From Pelosinus fermentans DSM 17108 (GTDB lineage: Bacteria; Bacillota; Negativicutes; DSM-13327), in contig NZ_AKVN02000001.1 of NCBI RefSeq assembly GCF_000271485.2, positions 3,993,501-4,057,500 of the forward strand: DNA of 64,000 nt, given 5' to 3'. Below the pieces are notes generated by a model. That model ran no database searches and was not told the origin of the DNA. It was given only the letters and a program-made list of their open reading frames with translations. This document shows, one piece after another, positions 1 through 9,107 of the stretch (positions within the stretch are counted from its first letter, which is position 1; each line of letters opens with the position of its first letter). The translations under genes were made by a program, and so were the position numbers.

Positions 1-107
1 GCAACTGCTCCAATTGTCATCCCTAGAGTAGCACCAATTGCCACCTTTCGGCGTACTTGTTTCTCACGTTTTCTTTTACCCTTCTGCAATAAATCCAATA
101 TAGACAT
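1..107 (-). CDS. YtxH-like small protein, C-terminus outside the window
   Basis: The reverse strand opens with ATG at 107, seven bases after a GGAGG at 116-120. It reads MSILDLLQKGKRKREKQVRR followed by a small-residue stretch (VAIGATLGMTIGAVA) and then leaves the window. A basic N-terminus followed by a glycine/alanine-rich hydrophobic segment is the usual opening of YtxH-domain ('gas vesicle protein'-like) general stress proteins in Firmicutes. Only 35 codons are visible, so the family is an inference. The neighbouring csbD gene on the same strand fits a stress-protein context. The alternative is an unrelated small membrane-anchored protein. Confidence 0.5.
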   Translation of the reverse strand, partial: MSILDLLQKGKRKREKQVRRKVAIGATLGMTIGAV

Positions 108-248
108 AGCCTCGTCCTCCCATCTTAATCATTAATTAGTAGATATGATATAAAATTACATCTTAGCTACTTTTTTTCCTGCGATAACTGCAATAAAGAT
201 TATTATGAAAAAAGATATACTTTTATTAAAAGTATATAAAATAAATGC

Positions 249-281
249 AAAAATACGACCAGGCATCTGTGCCTAGTCGTA
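249..281 (-). terminator. Rho-independent terminator of csbD
   Basis: A 12-bp stem (254-265 with 270-281, one G-T wobble) and 4-base loop is followed on the reverse strand by five T at 253-249. It starts eight bases beyond the csbD stop codon. Confidence 0.85.
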
Positions 282-288
282 CTCTTAT

Positions 289-489
289 TTACTTAAAGCG
301 ACTTACAAACTTTTTATATTCGTCTTCCGCTTTATCTTTGGTATAACCATATCGTTCTTGAAGAATCCCAACCAACTTTTCTGTTTTGCCTTCAAGCTGC
401 GTAATGTCATCATCAGTAAGCTTACCCCACTGCTCTTTCAGCCCGCCTTTTAACTCTTTCCATTTACCTTTTAAAATGTCCTGGTTCAT
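289..489 (-). CDS. csbD: CsbD family stress protein
   Basis: This 66-residue, highly charged protein begins MNQDILKGKWKELKGGLKEQ and has the family's repeated WK(E/Q)LKG..K..WGKLTDDD pattern, followed by LEGKTEKLVGILQERYGYTKDKAE. Length and pattern match CsbD proteins, small helical cytoplasmic proteins induced by general stress (sigma-B dependent in Bacillus, CsbD/YjbJ family). The molecular function of the family is not known. The ATG lies about nine bases after GGGAGG. It is monocistronic, with its own terminator just downstream. Confidence 0.93.
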   Translation of the reverse strand: MNQDILKGKWKELKGGLKEQWGKLTDDDITQLEGKTEKLVGILQERYGYTKDKAEDEYKKFVSRFK

Positions 490-669
490 TTTAATTCCTC
501 CCCTGTTATTTAATGGTAAGGATCTTACCTATATATTCCTTAAATCCTTTGCGATCTCCTTCGTTATAAGCAACAAGATCTATCACAAAAAACATCACTA
601 TTTTTATACACATTAGATAATAATTCCATTCCGTCTTAAAATCTAAGCATGTATCACAATTATCACGAG

Positions 670-3468
670 TCAGGATTCAACACCAGAGGAAGTCGTTTCC
701 AATAAAGATAACAATTTTAACGCAACGGATAGATCCATGCGAACCTTTAATGAATCTAAATCAACACCCAGCATTTTTTCCAAATTTCTTTTACGAAAAA
801 CAACGGTTTGTGGATGCACAAAAAGCCGTTTGCCGATTGTCTGAGCCGATGCTCCAGTTATCACTTCTTTGAGAGTGGCAAGCAATTCACTTTGCTCACA
901 TTTGCCCTCAGGATTCAATAGCATTCCCAAATGATAATTAATAAATTGTCTTGCCTGCTGGGAAGAACAGTCATTAAAAATGAACTGATAACACCCTAGT
1001 TCTTCCCAATAATGCAGCAGGTTTTCTGGATAAAGCACAGGACTGCAAAGAAGTGACAGACGTGCTTGATCATATACATCTGCAATCAAAGATGTTTGTT
1101 CAGAAGAATGAGAGATACCTCCACGAATCTGCATTCCTTGCCAAAAGCGAGTCAGCTGCTCTATGATCTCTTCTGTCACAGCCTTAGCATGTTTTAGCGA
1201 TATTCGAACATCTTTAACTGGCAGAGGATACAAAATGGCTATCCCTTCTTGGGTTTGCCAAGTTACTCCTCCCACTTGACGATGAATGTTATCAACCAAT
1301 CGATCGATGGAATACTGCCGCTCCTCCCTTTCCTCTATGGACGTATTTTGAGGCAGCTTCTGCCAGGGAATCGTCAACAAAAGAATCACAAAAGGCGGTT
1401 TTATCTTCAATTCCAATTGAGCAGCTCCTGCCACTAATTCTTCCTGAGAAATTCTTCGATGAATCACATCATTCAGCAATTCTCTGCGCTTGCGCCGCTC
1501 ATAACCATATAATTGCTCTTGTTCAGCCTTTTTCGTGGCAGTAACATCAAATCCAATAGCAGACAGCTGAAAATCACCTGTTGCGGGGTCAATTACAACA
1601 CGGTTTGTCCAATCAATCCATACTCCCTTGCCTGAAGAAGTCATATTCTCACTTAAGCGGCGCTGAAAGGAGCTATTATTATTTTTTAATCCTTCAAATA
1701 GTTCTTCCAGGTCTTTTCCCATTGAATCATAGGCAGGTGCTATCGTATCAAAAACAGACCGTCCAATCAGTTCTTCTTTGGAGAATCCAAAAAACGATAA
1801 TCCCCATTCATTCATAAAAATAATTTCACCAGAAGAATTAATGATAATCATAATGACTTTTGCAGCTTGAACTAGTTCTTTATACCGTTTATCACTTTCT
1901 TGCAGCTTCTTCTCCGCCTCGATTCTTTTGGTAATATCAATATAAAGAATCGCCAGGTGATCCTGAATCGGACTATAGGCAATAACAGAAAACCATTTTT
2001 TTAATGGAAAGGAATAGCATTCTATGGTAGTAGGTCCCTCATTTACTACCTTTTCGCACAACTTTGCCCAATTTAATTCAGGCAAGATGTTCTTTAAAGT
2101 AACCTCACTTGATTTTTTGCCGATAACATCGTTAACCGATCGGTTTGCCATACGGCAATAGGCAACATTTGCTTCTAAAATAATCGAATCAATAATGGTA
2201 TGATTATGATCTCTTATCATTCTTTCATAATTGAATCCTTCACTCATGTGCTCAAATAAATTCGTATACTTTAACTCATTGAAGAACATCTCATCCTGCA
2301 ATTGACGAACTTTAGTAATATCCCGTCCAACACACAGTACAGAAGCGATACTATTATCAGTATGAAACTCTGGCACAAGCTGCAAATGAAAAACCATTCT
2401 TTTATTATCAATAAAATGCTCTAATTCCCGTTGAATGGATTGCCCTTTATTCAGTACACCTTTGATGCCCTGCCTAATGATAATACAAAAAGCACGAGGC
2501 AGCTTAAGCTCTTCATTTGTCTTACCAATGAATGCTTCTTTGGGCATTCCTGCAATCGGTTCAATTGCCGGATTCACATACAAATACCGGCATTCCCCAT
2601 CATAACGGGCAATAAGGTCATTGGAGTTCTCCGCAAGGGCCCGGTACTTGTTTTCACTGGCGAGAACACCTTCTTCCCACAATTTTCTTTCCGTAATATC
2701 CATACAAGTTGACAAACTTTTATAATAATGACCACTATCATCTCTAACAAACAACGTACTGATCAATATAGGAAAAACGGAGCCATCTTTACGAACCATT
2801 TCTAGATCGGTCTCACCAATCTGCCCTTTTTCCATCACTCCGGCAACATATTCTTTATATATAGCACGACTCTTTTCTGTCAGTATATCCTGAAAGCAAA
2901 GTGTGCCAATTACTTCTTCTCGCCTATATCCCAGCCACTTTAGCTCCGTATCATTGATGTAAATAAAATTTCCATCTAAATGCAAGGAATGATATCCTCC
3001 AGGAGCATTTTGAAATAAATTCAGCCAATCTTCGGCCAATTGATTCCGCTCGTAATTACAGGTTTGAATCGCATCTTCTAAATCATTCACTTCTGTGATA
3101 TTCCTGACACTAATGATGAATACAGTGTCATTTTGAAATTCCATACGTCGACATTTCATTTCGACAGGAAATTCATTCCCCTCTTTGTGCAAATGAATGG
3201 TACGATAAACCAGAGGACTTTGATCCGCCGCAAACCATTTACTCTTCACGGTTTCCATTATGTCTTTAGCATGAAGGTCCTGAATATGAAGAGCTAGCAG
3301 CTCTTGGGCGGAATAACCGTAAGTATAGGATGCTAATTCATTTGCATTCCAAATACGGCCATCTGAACGGACTACCAAAATAATATCGGGAGCTTGTTCC
3401 ATTATCATTTTATAAAACTCATTATCGAATGGATTTATACTGTTGCCTTTCAAGTTACTATGCGTCAT
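670..3468 (-). CDS. Five-PAS sensory regulator with PucR/CdaR-type C-terminal HTH
   Basis: A cytoplasmic protein of 932 residues without membrane segments. The ATG at 3468 is preferred because GAGGAGG lies six bases upstream; an in-frame ATG eight codons earlier has no such site. Five PAS units can be followed by their ends (ISVRNITE, CMDITERK, VGRDITK, LYIDITKR, IGFDVTATKK), at roughly residues 20-130, 145-265, 275-390, 400-515 and 525-650. A region resembling the GGDEF-like middle domain of CdaR/PucR proteins follows at about 665-850. The C-terminal part, from LLATLKEVITGASAQTIGKR through VHPQTVVFRKRNLEKML, is the PucR-type helix-turn-helix. It probably integrates small-molecule or redox signals and activates transcription. 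The target is not evident: it is monocistronic, with no co-directional catabolic gene adjoining. The protein is much longer than ordinary PucR regulators because of the PAS array. Confidence 0.85.
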   Translation of the reverse strand: MTHSNLKGNSINPFDNEFYKMIMEQAPDIILVVRSDGRIWNANELASYTYGYSAQELLALHIQDLHAKDIMETVKSKWFAADQSPLVYRTIHLHKEGNEFPVEMKCRRMEFQNDTVFIISVRNITEVNDLEDAIQTCNYERNQLAEDWLNLFQNAPGGYHSLHLDGNFIYINDTELKWLGYRREEVIGTLCFQDILTEKSRAIYKEYVAGVMEKGQIGETDLEMVRKDGSVFPILISTLFVRDDSGHYYKSLSTCMDITERKLWEEGVLASENKYRALAENSNDLIARYDGECRYLYVNPAIEPIAGMPKEAFIGKTNEELKLPRAFCIIIRQGIKGVLNKGQSIQRELEHFIDNKRMVFHLQLVPEFHTDNSIASVLCVGRDITKVRQLQDEMFFNELKYTNLFEHMSEGFNYERMIRDHNHTIIDSIILEANVAYCRMANRSVNDVIGKKSSEVTLKNILPELNWAKLCEKVVNEGPTTIECYSFPLKKWFSVIAYSPIQDHLAILYIDITKRIEAEKKLQESDKRYKELVQAAKVIMIIINSSGEIIFMNEWGLSFFGFSKEELIGRSVFDTIAPAYDSMGKDLEELFEGLKNNNSSFQRRLSENMTSSGKGVWIDWTNRVVIDPATGDFQLSAIGFDVTATKKAEQEQLYGYERRKRRELLNDVIHRRISQEELVAGAAQLELKIKPPFVILLLTIPWQKLPQNTSIEEREERQYSIDRLVDNIHRQVGGVTWQTQEGIAILYPLPVKDVRISLKHAKAVTEEIIEQLTRFWQGMQIRGGISHSSEQTSLIADVYDQARLSLLCSPVLYPENLLHYWEELGCYQFIFNDCSSQQARQFINYHLGMLLNPEGKCEQSELLATLKEVITGASAQTIGKRLFVHPQTVVFRKRNLEKMLGVDLDSLKVRMDLSVALKLLSLLETTSSGVES

Positions 3469-3619
3469 CTTGACCTCCTCTAAGCTTTTCATTTTTCAAC
3501 TTTATGAGAAGTTATATGCTTTATTGGAGTTTATTTTAGTTTACATATTGCACGATATCATTATTGTATAAATTTGTCAATCCTTCTTTATTTTTGCCCG
3601 TTCAGCTCTTTTTTTCATC

Positions 3620-3660
3620 AAAAAACCATCCCATACTAACAACTAATTAGGATGGAATGG
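3620..3660 (-). terminator. Terminator downstream of adaA
   Basis: An imperfect stem CCAT.CCAT/ATGG.ATGG (3626-3660) is followed on the reverse strand by six T at 3625-3620. It lies about 45 bases past the adaA stop codon. Confidence 0.65.
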
Positions 3661-3706
3661 TCTACTATTCTTACCTGTACATTTTGTAATATCGATTTCA
3701 ATGCAG

Positions 3707-4273
3707 TTACCCTTTATCAGTACTGCATTGTTTTCGATATTTCTTAGGAGGTAATCCGACTTGCTTTTTAAAAAATTCATAAAAAGTCGAAAGGCTTCCA
3801 AATCCGCATAGCAATGCAATGTTTACTATCGTTAACTCTGTATTGACAAGCATCTGCTTTGCATTTTCCACCCGCAGCCGGTTAATGTATTCTACAGGTG
3901 TCATCTGAAATTGCTGGCGAAACAAATGGATAAAATGATTTTGACTGATTCCCAACTCTTTAATTTGGGCAGTAAGCCTGCCGCCGTCAGCAAAATGAGT
4001 ATCAAAAATATGTTTGGCTTTTTCAATTACATCCAGCATAGGTCGAAACGCAGTCAAATCCGGCCGGCATCTTTTGCAAGGCCGCAATCCATAAGCATAG
4101 GCTTCTTTGATTTCATCAAAGAATTCAACGTTATTTCGTATTGGTTCTTTCGATTTACACGATGGGCGGCAAAAGATACCTGTTGTTTTCACGCCATAGA
4201 AGAATATGCCGTCATAGGAATGGTCACAATGAACAACAGCATTCCACTTTTCATCTTTAGTTAGTGCTGTCAT
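3707..4273 (-). CDS. adaA: AdaA-type methylphosphotriester methyltransferase / AraC-family activator
   Basis: The first 75 residues are the Ada zinc domain, with the four cysteines C35, C39, C66 and C69 in the patterns FCRPSC and RPCKRC. In Ada proteins the first of these accepts a methyl group from methylphosphotriesters in DNA and switches on DNA binding. Residues 85-185 are an AraC-type double helix-turn-helix (IKELGISQNHFIHLFRQQF and IALLCGFGSLSTFYEFFKK). The O6-methylguanine transferase domain of enteric Ada is absent, as in Bacillus AdaA. The length of 188 is normal. It is divergent from alkD, which it probably regulates through the 196-bp shared intergenic region. Confidence 0.92.
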   Translation of the reverse strand: MTALTKDEKWNAVVHCDHSYDGIFFYGVKTTGIFCRPSCKSKEPIRNNVEFFDEIKEAYAYGLRPCKRCRPDLTAFRPMLDVIEKAKHIFDTHFADGGRLTAQIKELGISQNHFIHLFRQQFQMTPVEYINRLRVENAKQMLVNTELTIVNIALLCGFGSLSTFYEFFKKQVGLPPKKYRKQCSTDKG

Positions 4274-4469
4274 ATCGTTACCCCCATCGCTTATTTTTCA
4301 TAACGTACTCTTATTATATCAAAAATATCCTTCCAGTCTTACGGTATTTCACTTTGTAATTTTAGGTACATTCACACCAGGATATCAGTGTGATAAAATA
4401 AATCGGCAGCTATCGAAATTTTGTCATCTACGATTTTCATCAAACGTTTAAACAGAAGAAGGAGAATGT

Positions 4470-5153
4470 ATGGAGAAGACGATAAGAGAGCGTATTTGCA
4501 GTCTGGCAGATGACGAATATCGGCAGTTTCAAAGCAAATTGGTACCAGGTGTGGACAACATTTTGGGAGTACGCCTTCCAAACTTGCGAAAACTTGCCAA
4601 AGAACTTGCCAAGGGAGATTGGCGCAAGGATATAGCCCTAATGCAGGACAAGTATTATGAGGAAGTTATGCTGCAAGGCTTGATCATCGGCTATGCAAAG
4701 ACGGATATCGAGGAAATCTTACACTATGTTGCAGCTTTTGTGCCAAAAATCAACAACTGGGCAATATGTGACTGGTGCTGCGGCAGCTTTAAAATCACCG
4801 AAAACCATCTGGCAAGGGTTTGGGGGTTCCTGCAACCCTACCTGCTGTCGCAAAAAGAATATGAACTACGGTTCGGCATCGTGATGCTGCTGACTTTTTA
4901 CATAGAAGATGAGTACATCGATCGGGTTTTGCTGCTTTTAGATACTGTAAAGCATAAGGGATATTACGTTAAAATGGCAGCAGCTTGGGCCCTTTCCATC
5001 TGCTTTGTCAAATATCCCGAAAAGACGATGGCCTACTTAACGAAAAACACGCTGGATGACTTTACCTACAACAAAACACTGCAAAAAATCACCGAATCCT
5101 TCCGTGTGAACAAAGAGACAAAGATCATCATACGCAATATGAAACGCAGCTAA
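4470..5153 (+). CDS. alkD: AlkD-like DNA alkylation repair protein
   Basis: A 227-residue all-helical protein of the AlkD HEAT-like repeat family, which excises N3- and N7-alkylated purines without base flipping. Recognisable stretches are GVRLPNLRKLAKEL near residue 33, YYEEVMLQGLIIGY near 62, NNWAICDWCCGSFK near 92, the ELRFGIVMLLTFYI helix near 131, and YYVKMAAAWALS near 165. The ATG follows AGAAGGAGA by about seven bases. The gene stands alone, divergent from adaA, which suggests Ada-controlled induction by alkylation. No membrane segment or signal is present. Confidence 0.9.
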   Translation: MEKTIRERICSLADDEYRQFQSKLVPGVDNILGVRLPNLRKLAKELAKGDWRKDIALMQDKYYEEVMLQGLIIGYAKTDIEEILHYVAAFVPKINNWAICDWCCGSFKITENHLARVWGFLQPYLLSQKEYELRFGIVMLLTFYIEDEYIDRVLLLLDTVKHKGYYVKMAAAWALSICFVKYPEKTMAYLTKNTLDDFTYNKTLQKITESFRVNKETKIIIRNMKRS

Positions 5154-5235
5154 GAACACTGCGCATTCTGTAAAACATAGCCGCTTACGCGGACATAAAG
5201 GGGAGGACCATTAAAGAAACTTAACTTTCCAGGCG

Positions 5236-5273
5236 TAAAAAATAGGCATTACTCTATATGAGTAATGCCTATT
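5236..5273 (-). terminator. Strong terminator of the phosphohexomutase gene
   Basis: A perfect 14-bp stem (5241-5254 with 5260-5273) with a 5-base loop is followed on the reverse strand by a run of T (through 5237). There is no T run on the forward side, so it serves the reverse-strand gene ending at 5307. Confidence 0.85.
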
Positions 5274-5306
5274 CTAAACGTATTCAATTTGGTTTTAAAG
5301 CTGCAT

Positions 5307-6812
5307 TTAGTTTAACTTTAATACATTATAGCCCTTTAAAATTGGCAGTAATATATCTAACATATTTTTTATTCCGCCCTCGACGTCGGACTCAATATTC
5401 AGTACTAACAGGGGCTCATGCAAGGATATTCGCAGCATAAACCATCCATTACCACTGGATTCATCAGTCGATACTCGGATGCCATCATAATTCTCGGCAA
5501 CAAGGCTCCATCCTTTTACTTTCTCTACCTGCTTTTCTAGATCTTCCAGAACAGCAGCTCCTCCTGCCCGAAAATCCTTATCAAGAATAGGAATTCTAAT
5601 TTCATCACTCTCATAAGGAAACTGTAAGGTTTCGATCACACTTTGTATTTCTTTGTTGTCCTGACGTAACATCGCCATTTTGATTAGTATTTTGGCAATC
5701 AGATAAGCACCATCATCCAAGAAATAATTTTCTTTGCAGGCAGCATGACCGGAAGTTTCAATCGCCAAATGGCAGGGCTCTCCCGTGGCATTAAGCCGTT
5801 TTGCTTCGTTTATTACATTCTTATAACCTCGTTTAAAGCGACGCTGTCTCCCCCCCTGCTCTTCAATAAACCTGCGTAAGCCAGTAGAGGTGATAGAGTC
5901 CGTGACGATCACCGATTGAGGGTGCTCGTCTAGAACAATAACAGAGAGTAAAGCAATCAAGGCATTGCGATTGATTTCCACCCCATTGCTGCTGACAATG
6001 GCAGCTCGATCCACATCGGCATCAAAGATAATCCCCAAATCAGCCTTGGTCTTAAGCACTGCCGCTTTCAGTGAATCCATGGCAGCCTGATTTTCTGGAT
6101 TAGGAGAATGATTGGGGAAAGTTCCATCTGGTTCTAGAAACTGACTTCCCGTCGTATCCGCTCCTAATGGCTCCAAAACCTTTGCCGCGAAGAACCCTCC
6201 TGCACCATTGCCGGCATCGACAATAATATGGCAGCCTTGCAAAGGCTTTTCATAATTCTGCTGAGAGTTAACGCCCTTGCGAATCGTATGTACTAGCAGT
6301 TCAGAATACTCCGCAATCAAATCCTTCTCATCGACGATGCCCTTACGCTCACTACAAATAGAATCAGCTTGCGATGCATTCTCTAAAATGGCTGCAATAT
6401 CTTCCTTTTCACAACCGCCCTCTTTGGTAAAGAACTTTAGACCATTATGATAAAAGGGAAGATGACTGGCTGTTATCATGACAGCCCCATCACATTGGTA
6501 ATTTTCTAAAATAGTCGTCATGAACATGGCTGGTGTTGTACTCATACCACAATCATAAACATCACAGCCTAATTCAGCTAATCTTTCAATCAAAGCCGTT
6601 TTTAATTCCGGACCTGACAACCTCGAATCCATACCAATCGCAATCTTGCAGCTAGCTGCCTGTATGTTCTTTACCTCCAGCAGCCATTGCCTAAACCCAA
6701 AACCGATCGCTCTTACCATCGTTGACGTAAGAGTCACTGCATTCTGTGGTGTTGCAATGGCAATCCCTCGTATATCCGTGCCATTTTGCAGCCGTTTCCA
6801 ACTTTCCATCAT
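5307..6812 (-). CDS. Phosphoglucomutase/phosphomannomutase family protein (alpha-D-phosphohexomutase)
   Basis: A 501-residue four-domain phosphohexomutase that interconverts hexose 1- and 6-phosphates, supplying sugar nucleotides for envelope polysaccharides. The phosphoserine loop reads MITASHLPFYHNG (Ser116). The metal loop reads DADVDR (D264, D266, D268). The usual loop is TASHNP, so Asn to Leu is a small oddity next to the catalytic serine. The sugar-binding loop region (AIETSGHAACKEN) and a C-terminal phosphate-binding region (GIRVSTDESSGNGWFMLR) are present. The ATG at 6812 is preferred over an in-frame GTG at 6821, since AGGTG sits six bases before it. Whether glucose or mannose is the main substrate cannot be told from sequence. 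Confidence 0.88.
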   Translation of the reverse strand: MMESWKRLQNGTDIRGIAIATPQNAVTLTSTMVRAIGFGFRQWLLEVKNIQAASCKIAIGMDSRLSGPELKTALIERLAELGCDVYDCGMSTTPAMFMTTILENYQCDGAVMITASHLPFYHNGLKFFTKEGGCEKEDIAAILENASQADSICSERKGIVDEKDLIAEYSELLVHTIRKGVNSQQNYEKPLQGCHIIVDAGNGAGGFFAAKVLEPLGADTTGSQFLEPDGTFPNHSPNPENQAAMDSLKAAVLKTKADLGIIFDADVDRAAIVSSNGVEINRNALIALLSVIVLDEHPQSVIVTDSITSTGLRRFIEEQGGRQRRFKRGYKNVINEAKRLNATGEPCHLAIETSGHAACKENYFLDDGAYLIAKILIKMAMLRQDNKEIQSVIETLQFPYESDEIRIPILDKDFRAGGAAVLEDLEKQVEKVKGWSLVAENYDGIRVSTDESSGNGWFMLRISLHEPLLVLNIESDVEGGIKNMLDILLPILKGYNVLKLN

Positions 6813-7050
6813 AATTGACACCTACCTATTCTTTAAAATATCCTAAATAAAAACATACTTGCCTGCCTTTAAATTACCCTAGAGTAAAGAGATATCCAGT
6901 ATGCCAGCATGAATGTCCTGCTTCCTATATATTACCCATCAGAAAGAATATAGCTGGTCTTATCTTCATGTCCTCTCATCCAGAAACCTCTTAAACTATT
7001 ACTTAGCCATAATGAATCCAAATTCCTGCAGGCGCAATATTACTGTACTT

Positions 7051-8556
7051 TTACAATACAAAATACTTATCTATAAAGTAATTTTTGCTCATCGGCAGCC
7101 ACTCTGGAATGTCGTAAAATTTATTTTTAATCGGTCGCAGAATTTGTTCACGATAAACATCATACTTAAAATCTTTGCCTTCTACTAAGTAAAATGATAT
7201 ACCATCTAACTTTATTTCTTCAATAGTAACCTCTTGAAAATAAGGAGTGTATAAAGCTTTATCCGCCGGTTTAGTACGGAAAATAACTATATTCTTCCCG
7301 TTAAAATTCCTGAAATCAGTGTACATATCATCATGTCGTGCGTGATACGATCCTTTGCCAAAGACACTTACATATTCCTGCGTATAATAATACAGCACTG
7401 CTGATTTTGAATAACTTTCAGTGGCAAAAATGTAATCCTTAGAATATGGTTTTAGAATATTAGCCATTGCCTGTGGTTTAATATAGAATAAACTTTGCTG
7501 ATAAATCCTGCTTTGCGCTATTTGAGCAGGGGGTGAAATCAAAATATAAGATAACAAGATATTGAAAGTAAAAGTAAAAACAGCCACAAGCAATGTGGAT
7601 TTCTGGAAAGTGACTTCACTAAAATGAAAGAAAGTCAAAATGAAGAGAAATGGTAAGAACGCCAGCGGCCAATGAAGTCCAATTGGCTTTGTAAATGACA
7701 ATATCGCAAATATGCCTATTGGAACTATAAACAAGACAGAATAATATTGTCTGAGGTGGTCCGAACCAGTAATTCTCATTGCTGTTTTCGAGTCTCGGAG
7801 CAAGTAATAAATCACAACAGGCGTTAGCAAAAGCAGCAGTTGTCCTAAATAAGATAAGAAATATAAAGGCTTCAAGGCGCCCATATCTTGATTCCGATTA
7901 TATACGTTAAACATAATATTCGACCAACCATGAGTATAATTGTAGTATACGTTTAGTAGACCAAATGGCATGGCACAAATAGCCATTATGGAAAGTGCTC
8001 TAATCCCCCATCGATTACGTTGATAAATCAGCACATATACTACATAAGCAATTACGAGAACTGCTGAAAAATATTTTGATAAGAAAGCTCCGCCAAGAAA
8101 GACACCTGCTGCAATTAAGTAAAGTGGCTTATTCTTGTGCAGACCATGATAAAAACATGCAGACGAAAGGGAGACAAATAACATAAGTGGAGTGTCAGTT
8201 GTAACTAAAATATTAGCCATATTAAGTGGTGATACCAAGAATAAGATTACTGTCCAACTAGCAAGGTTCTTATTTTGGCTCTGTAACAAGATATAAATGG
8301 CAGCACCAATGACATAAGGAAAAATAAGCGGTGGAAGGCGAAGTGCATATTCACTAGAGCTAAATTTTAAAATGACGGCAAGCAGCCAGCCGACCATTGG
8401 CGGATGATCATAATAACCAAAGTCGAGGAATGTTCCCCACGTGTAAAAATAAGCCTCATCACCAGTAAGCGGAATCCCATAGGCTAGAAGTGATTTCAGA
8501 AGAAATGTCACGCCTATTGTAATATATAACAGTTTTTTACTATCCAAATTTTTCAT
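7051..8556 (-). CDS. GT39/ArnT-like membrane glycosyltransferase
   Basis: A 501-residue polytopic membrane protein. Its first loop contains GDEAYFYTWG and DFGYYDHPPMVGW, the acidic and His-Pro motifs of the PMT_2/ArnT family. These enzymes move a sugar from a polyprenyl-phosphate carrier to a lipid or protein on the outer face of the inner membrane. About ten hydrophobic segments follow, then a soluble C-terminal domain from about residue 375. ArnT itself adds 4-amino-arabinose to lipid A; here the donor and acceptor are unknown. Its promoter carries the triple TTA box shared with the adjacent OmpR-type two-component system, a layout reminiscent of PmrAB-ArnT. The first 13 codons are duplicated at 9069-9107. 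Confidence 0.88.
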   Translation of the reverse strand: MKNLDSKKLLYITIGVTFLLKSLLAYGIPLTGDEAYFYTWGTFLDFGYYDHPPMVGWLLAVILKFSSSEYALRLPPLIFPYVIGAAIYILLQSQNKNLASWTVILFLVSPLNMANILVTTDTPLMLFVSLSSACFYHGLHKNKPLYLIAAGVFLGGAFLSKYFSAVLVIAYVVYVLIYQRNRWGIRALSIMAICAMPFGLLNVYYNYTHGWSNIMFNVYNRNQDMGALKPLYFLSYLGQLLLLLTPVVIYYLLRDSKTAMRITGSDHLRQYYSVLFIVPIGIFAILSFTKPIGLHWPLAFLPFLFILTFFHFSEVTFQKSTLLVAVFTFTFNILLSYILISPPAQIAQSRIYQQSLFYIKPQAMANILKPYSKDYIFATESYSKSAVLYYYTQEYVSVFGKGSYHARHDDMYTDFRNFNGKNIVIFRTKPADKALYTPYFQEVTIEEIKLDGISFYLVEGKDFKYDVYREQILRPIKNKFYDIPEWLPMSKNYFIDKYFVL

Positions 8557-8784
8557 CCCTTCTTAACCAATTAGTACCACCTCCATAGTAACCTACTATT
8601 ATTACAGGACTCTTAAACAACGATTAGAATTGGATTAAAAAGTTCAAATTTCTCTTCCTATCTGTAAAAAAATGTTCTTATATACTTAAGAGGTTTGATT
8701 AAACGATAAGGGATAGTATTCATGCCGACGAAAGATACAACTATATTGATTGTAATTGAGACCAGTGGACGTCAGCCTCTGATT
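8520..8784. repeat. Direct repeat copy A (promoter plus both flanking gene starts)
   Basis: This segment holds the first codons of the GT39 gene, the intergenic promoter and the first codons of a response regulator. It is repeated in the same orientation at 9071-9403 with only scattered base changes, apart from a 66-base deletion in copy A between a repeated GTA. The two copies are about 550 bp apart and flank a small gene. Confidence 0.92.
8585..8637 (-). promoter_or_regulatory. Triple TTA box A and -10 element of the GT39 gene
   Basis: TTA triplets in A/T-rich half sites start at 8613, 8624 and 8635, exactly 11 bp apart (forward core CTTAAAC, ATTAGAA, ATTAAAA). On the reverse strand a TACTAT -10-like hexamer (8585-8590) follows at a fixed distance, and the same spacing recurs at box C. 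Direct repeats with an 11-bp period next to the -35 region are what OmpR-family activators such as PmrA bind. Confidence 0.7.
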
Positions 8785-8793
8785 ATTTATTAG
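8722..8793 (+). pseudogene. Truncated duplicate of the response regulator start
   Basis: An ATG at 8722 opens the same eleven codons as the intact regulator at 9275 (MPTKDTTILIV). It then jumps to codon 34 of that gene (IET.GRQ) and stops at 8791 after 23 codons. The missing 22 codons include the acidic pocket of the receiver domain. The joint is at a GTA found at both ends of the deleted stretch. No function is expected for the peptide. Confidence 0.85.
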
Positions 8794-8986
8794 GAAAAAA
8801 TTGAATTGACGGTTTTTCATAAGAGCAGACATGAACCCATTTTCCATCACAAATCAACTCGATTTTTCCGAGTTGCCTGCCTTCCCAAATCCAGGACTTG
8901 ATGACTTCTGCTACAATTATATTGGTTTTTTTCTGCGACAAGGTTGGATCCGCTACTACTGGGATACCATGAATGATTGTACACAT
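8783..8986 (-). CDS. Small protein of unknown function, 67 residues
   Basis: An open frame of 67 codons with a perfect AGGAGG eight bases before its ATG, hence probably translated. It begins MCTIIHGIPVVADPTLSQKK and continues with a mixed alpha/beta-looking, moderately charged sequence with three cysteines and no membrane segment. I do not recognise a family. It lies exactly between the two copies of the duplicated promoter segment, and its stop codon overlaps the end of copy A. It may have come in with, or been trapped by, the duplication. Confidence 0.6.
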   Translation of the reverse strand: MCTIIHGIPVVADPTLSQKKTNIIVAEVIKSWIWEGRQLGKIELICDGKWVHVCSYEKPSIQFFPNK

Positions 8987-9038
8987 TATATAAGCCTCCT
9001 ATCACTTATTTGCTAAAGAGTTGAATGATTCATTTCTA

Positions 9039-9107
9039 TTAATGGATATATTTTGCTAACCAAACTCTGGTAATATATAAAAGTTCTTTACTATCCAAAT
9101 TTTTCAT
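9039..9107 (-). pseudogene. Duplicate fragment of the GT39 gene start
   Basis: Reverse-strand ATG at 9107 opens MKNLDSKELLYIT, matching the first 13 codons of the GT39 gene (MKNLDSKKLLYIT). The match then ends and a stop follows after 22 codons. It is the left edge of repeat copy B and is not a working gene. Confidence 0.82.
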
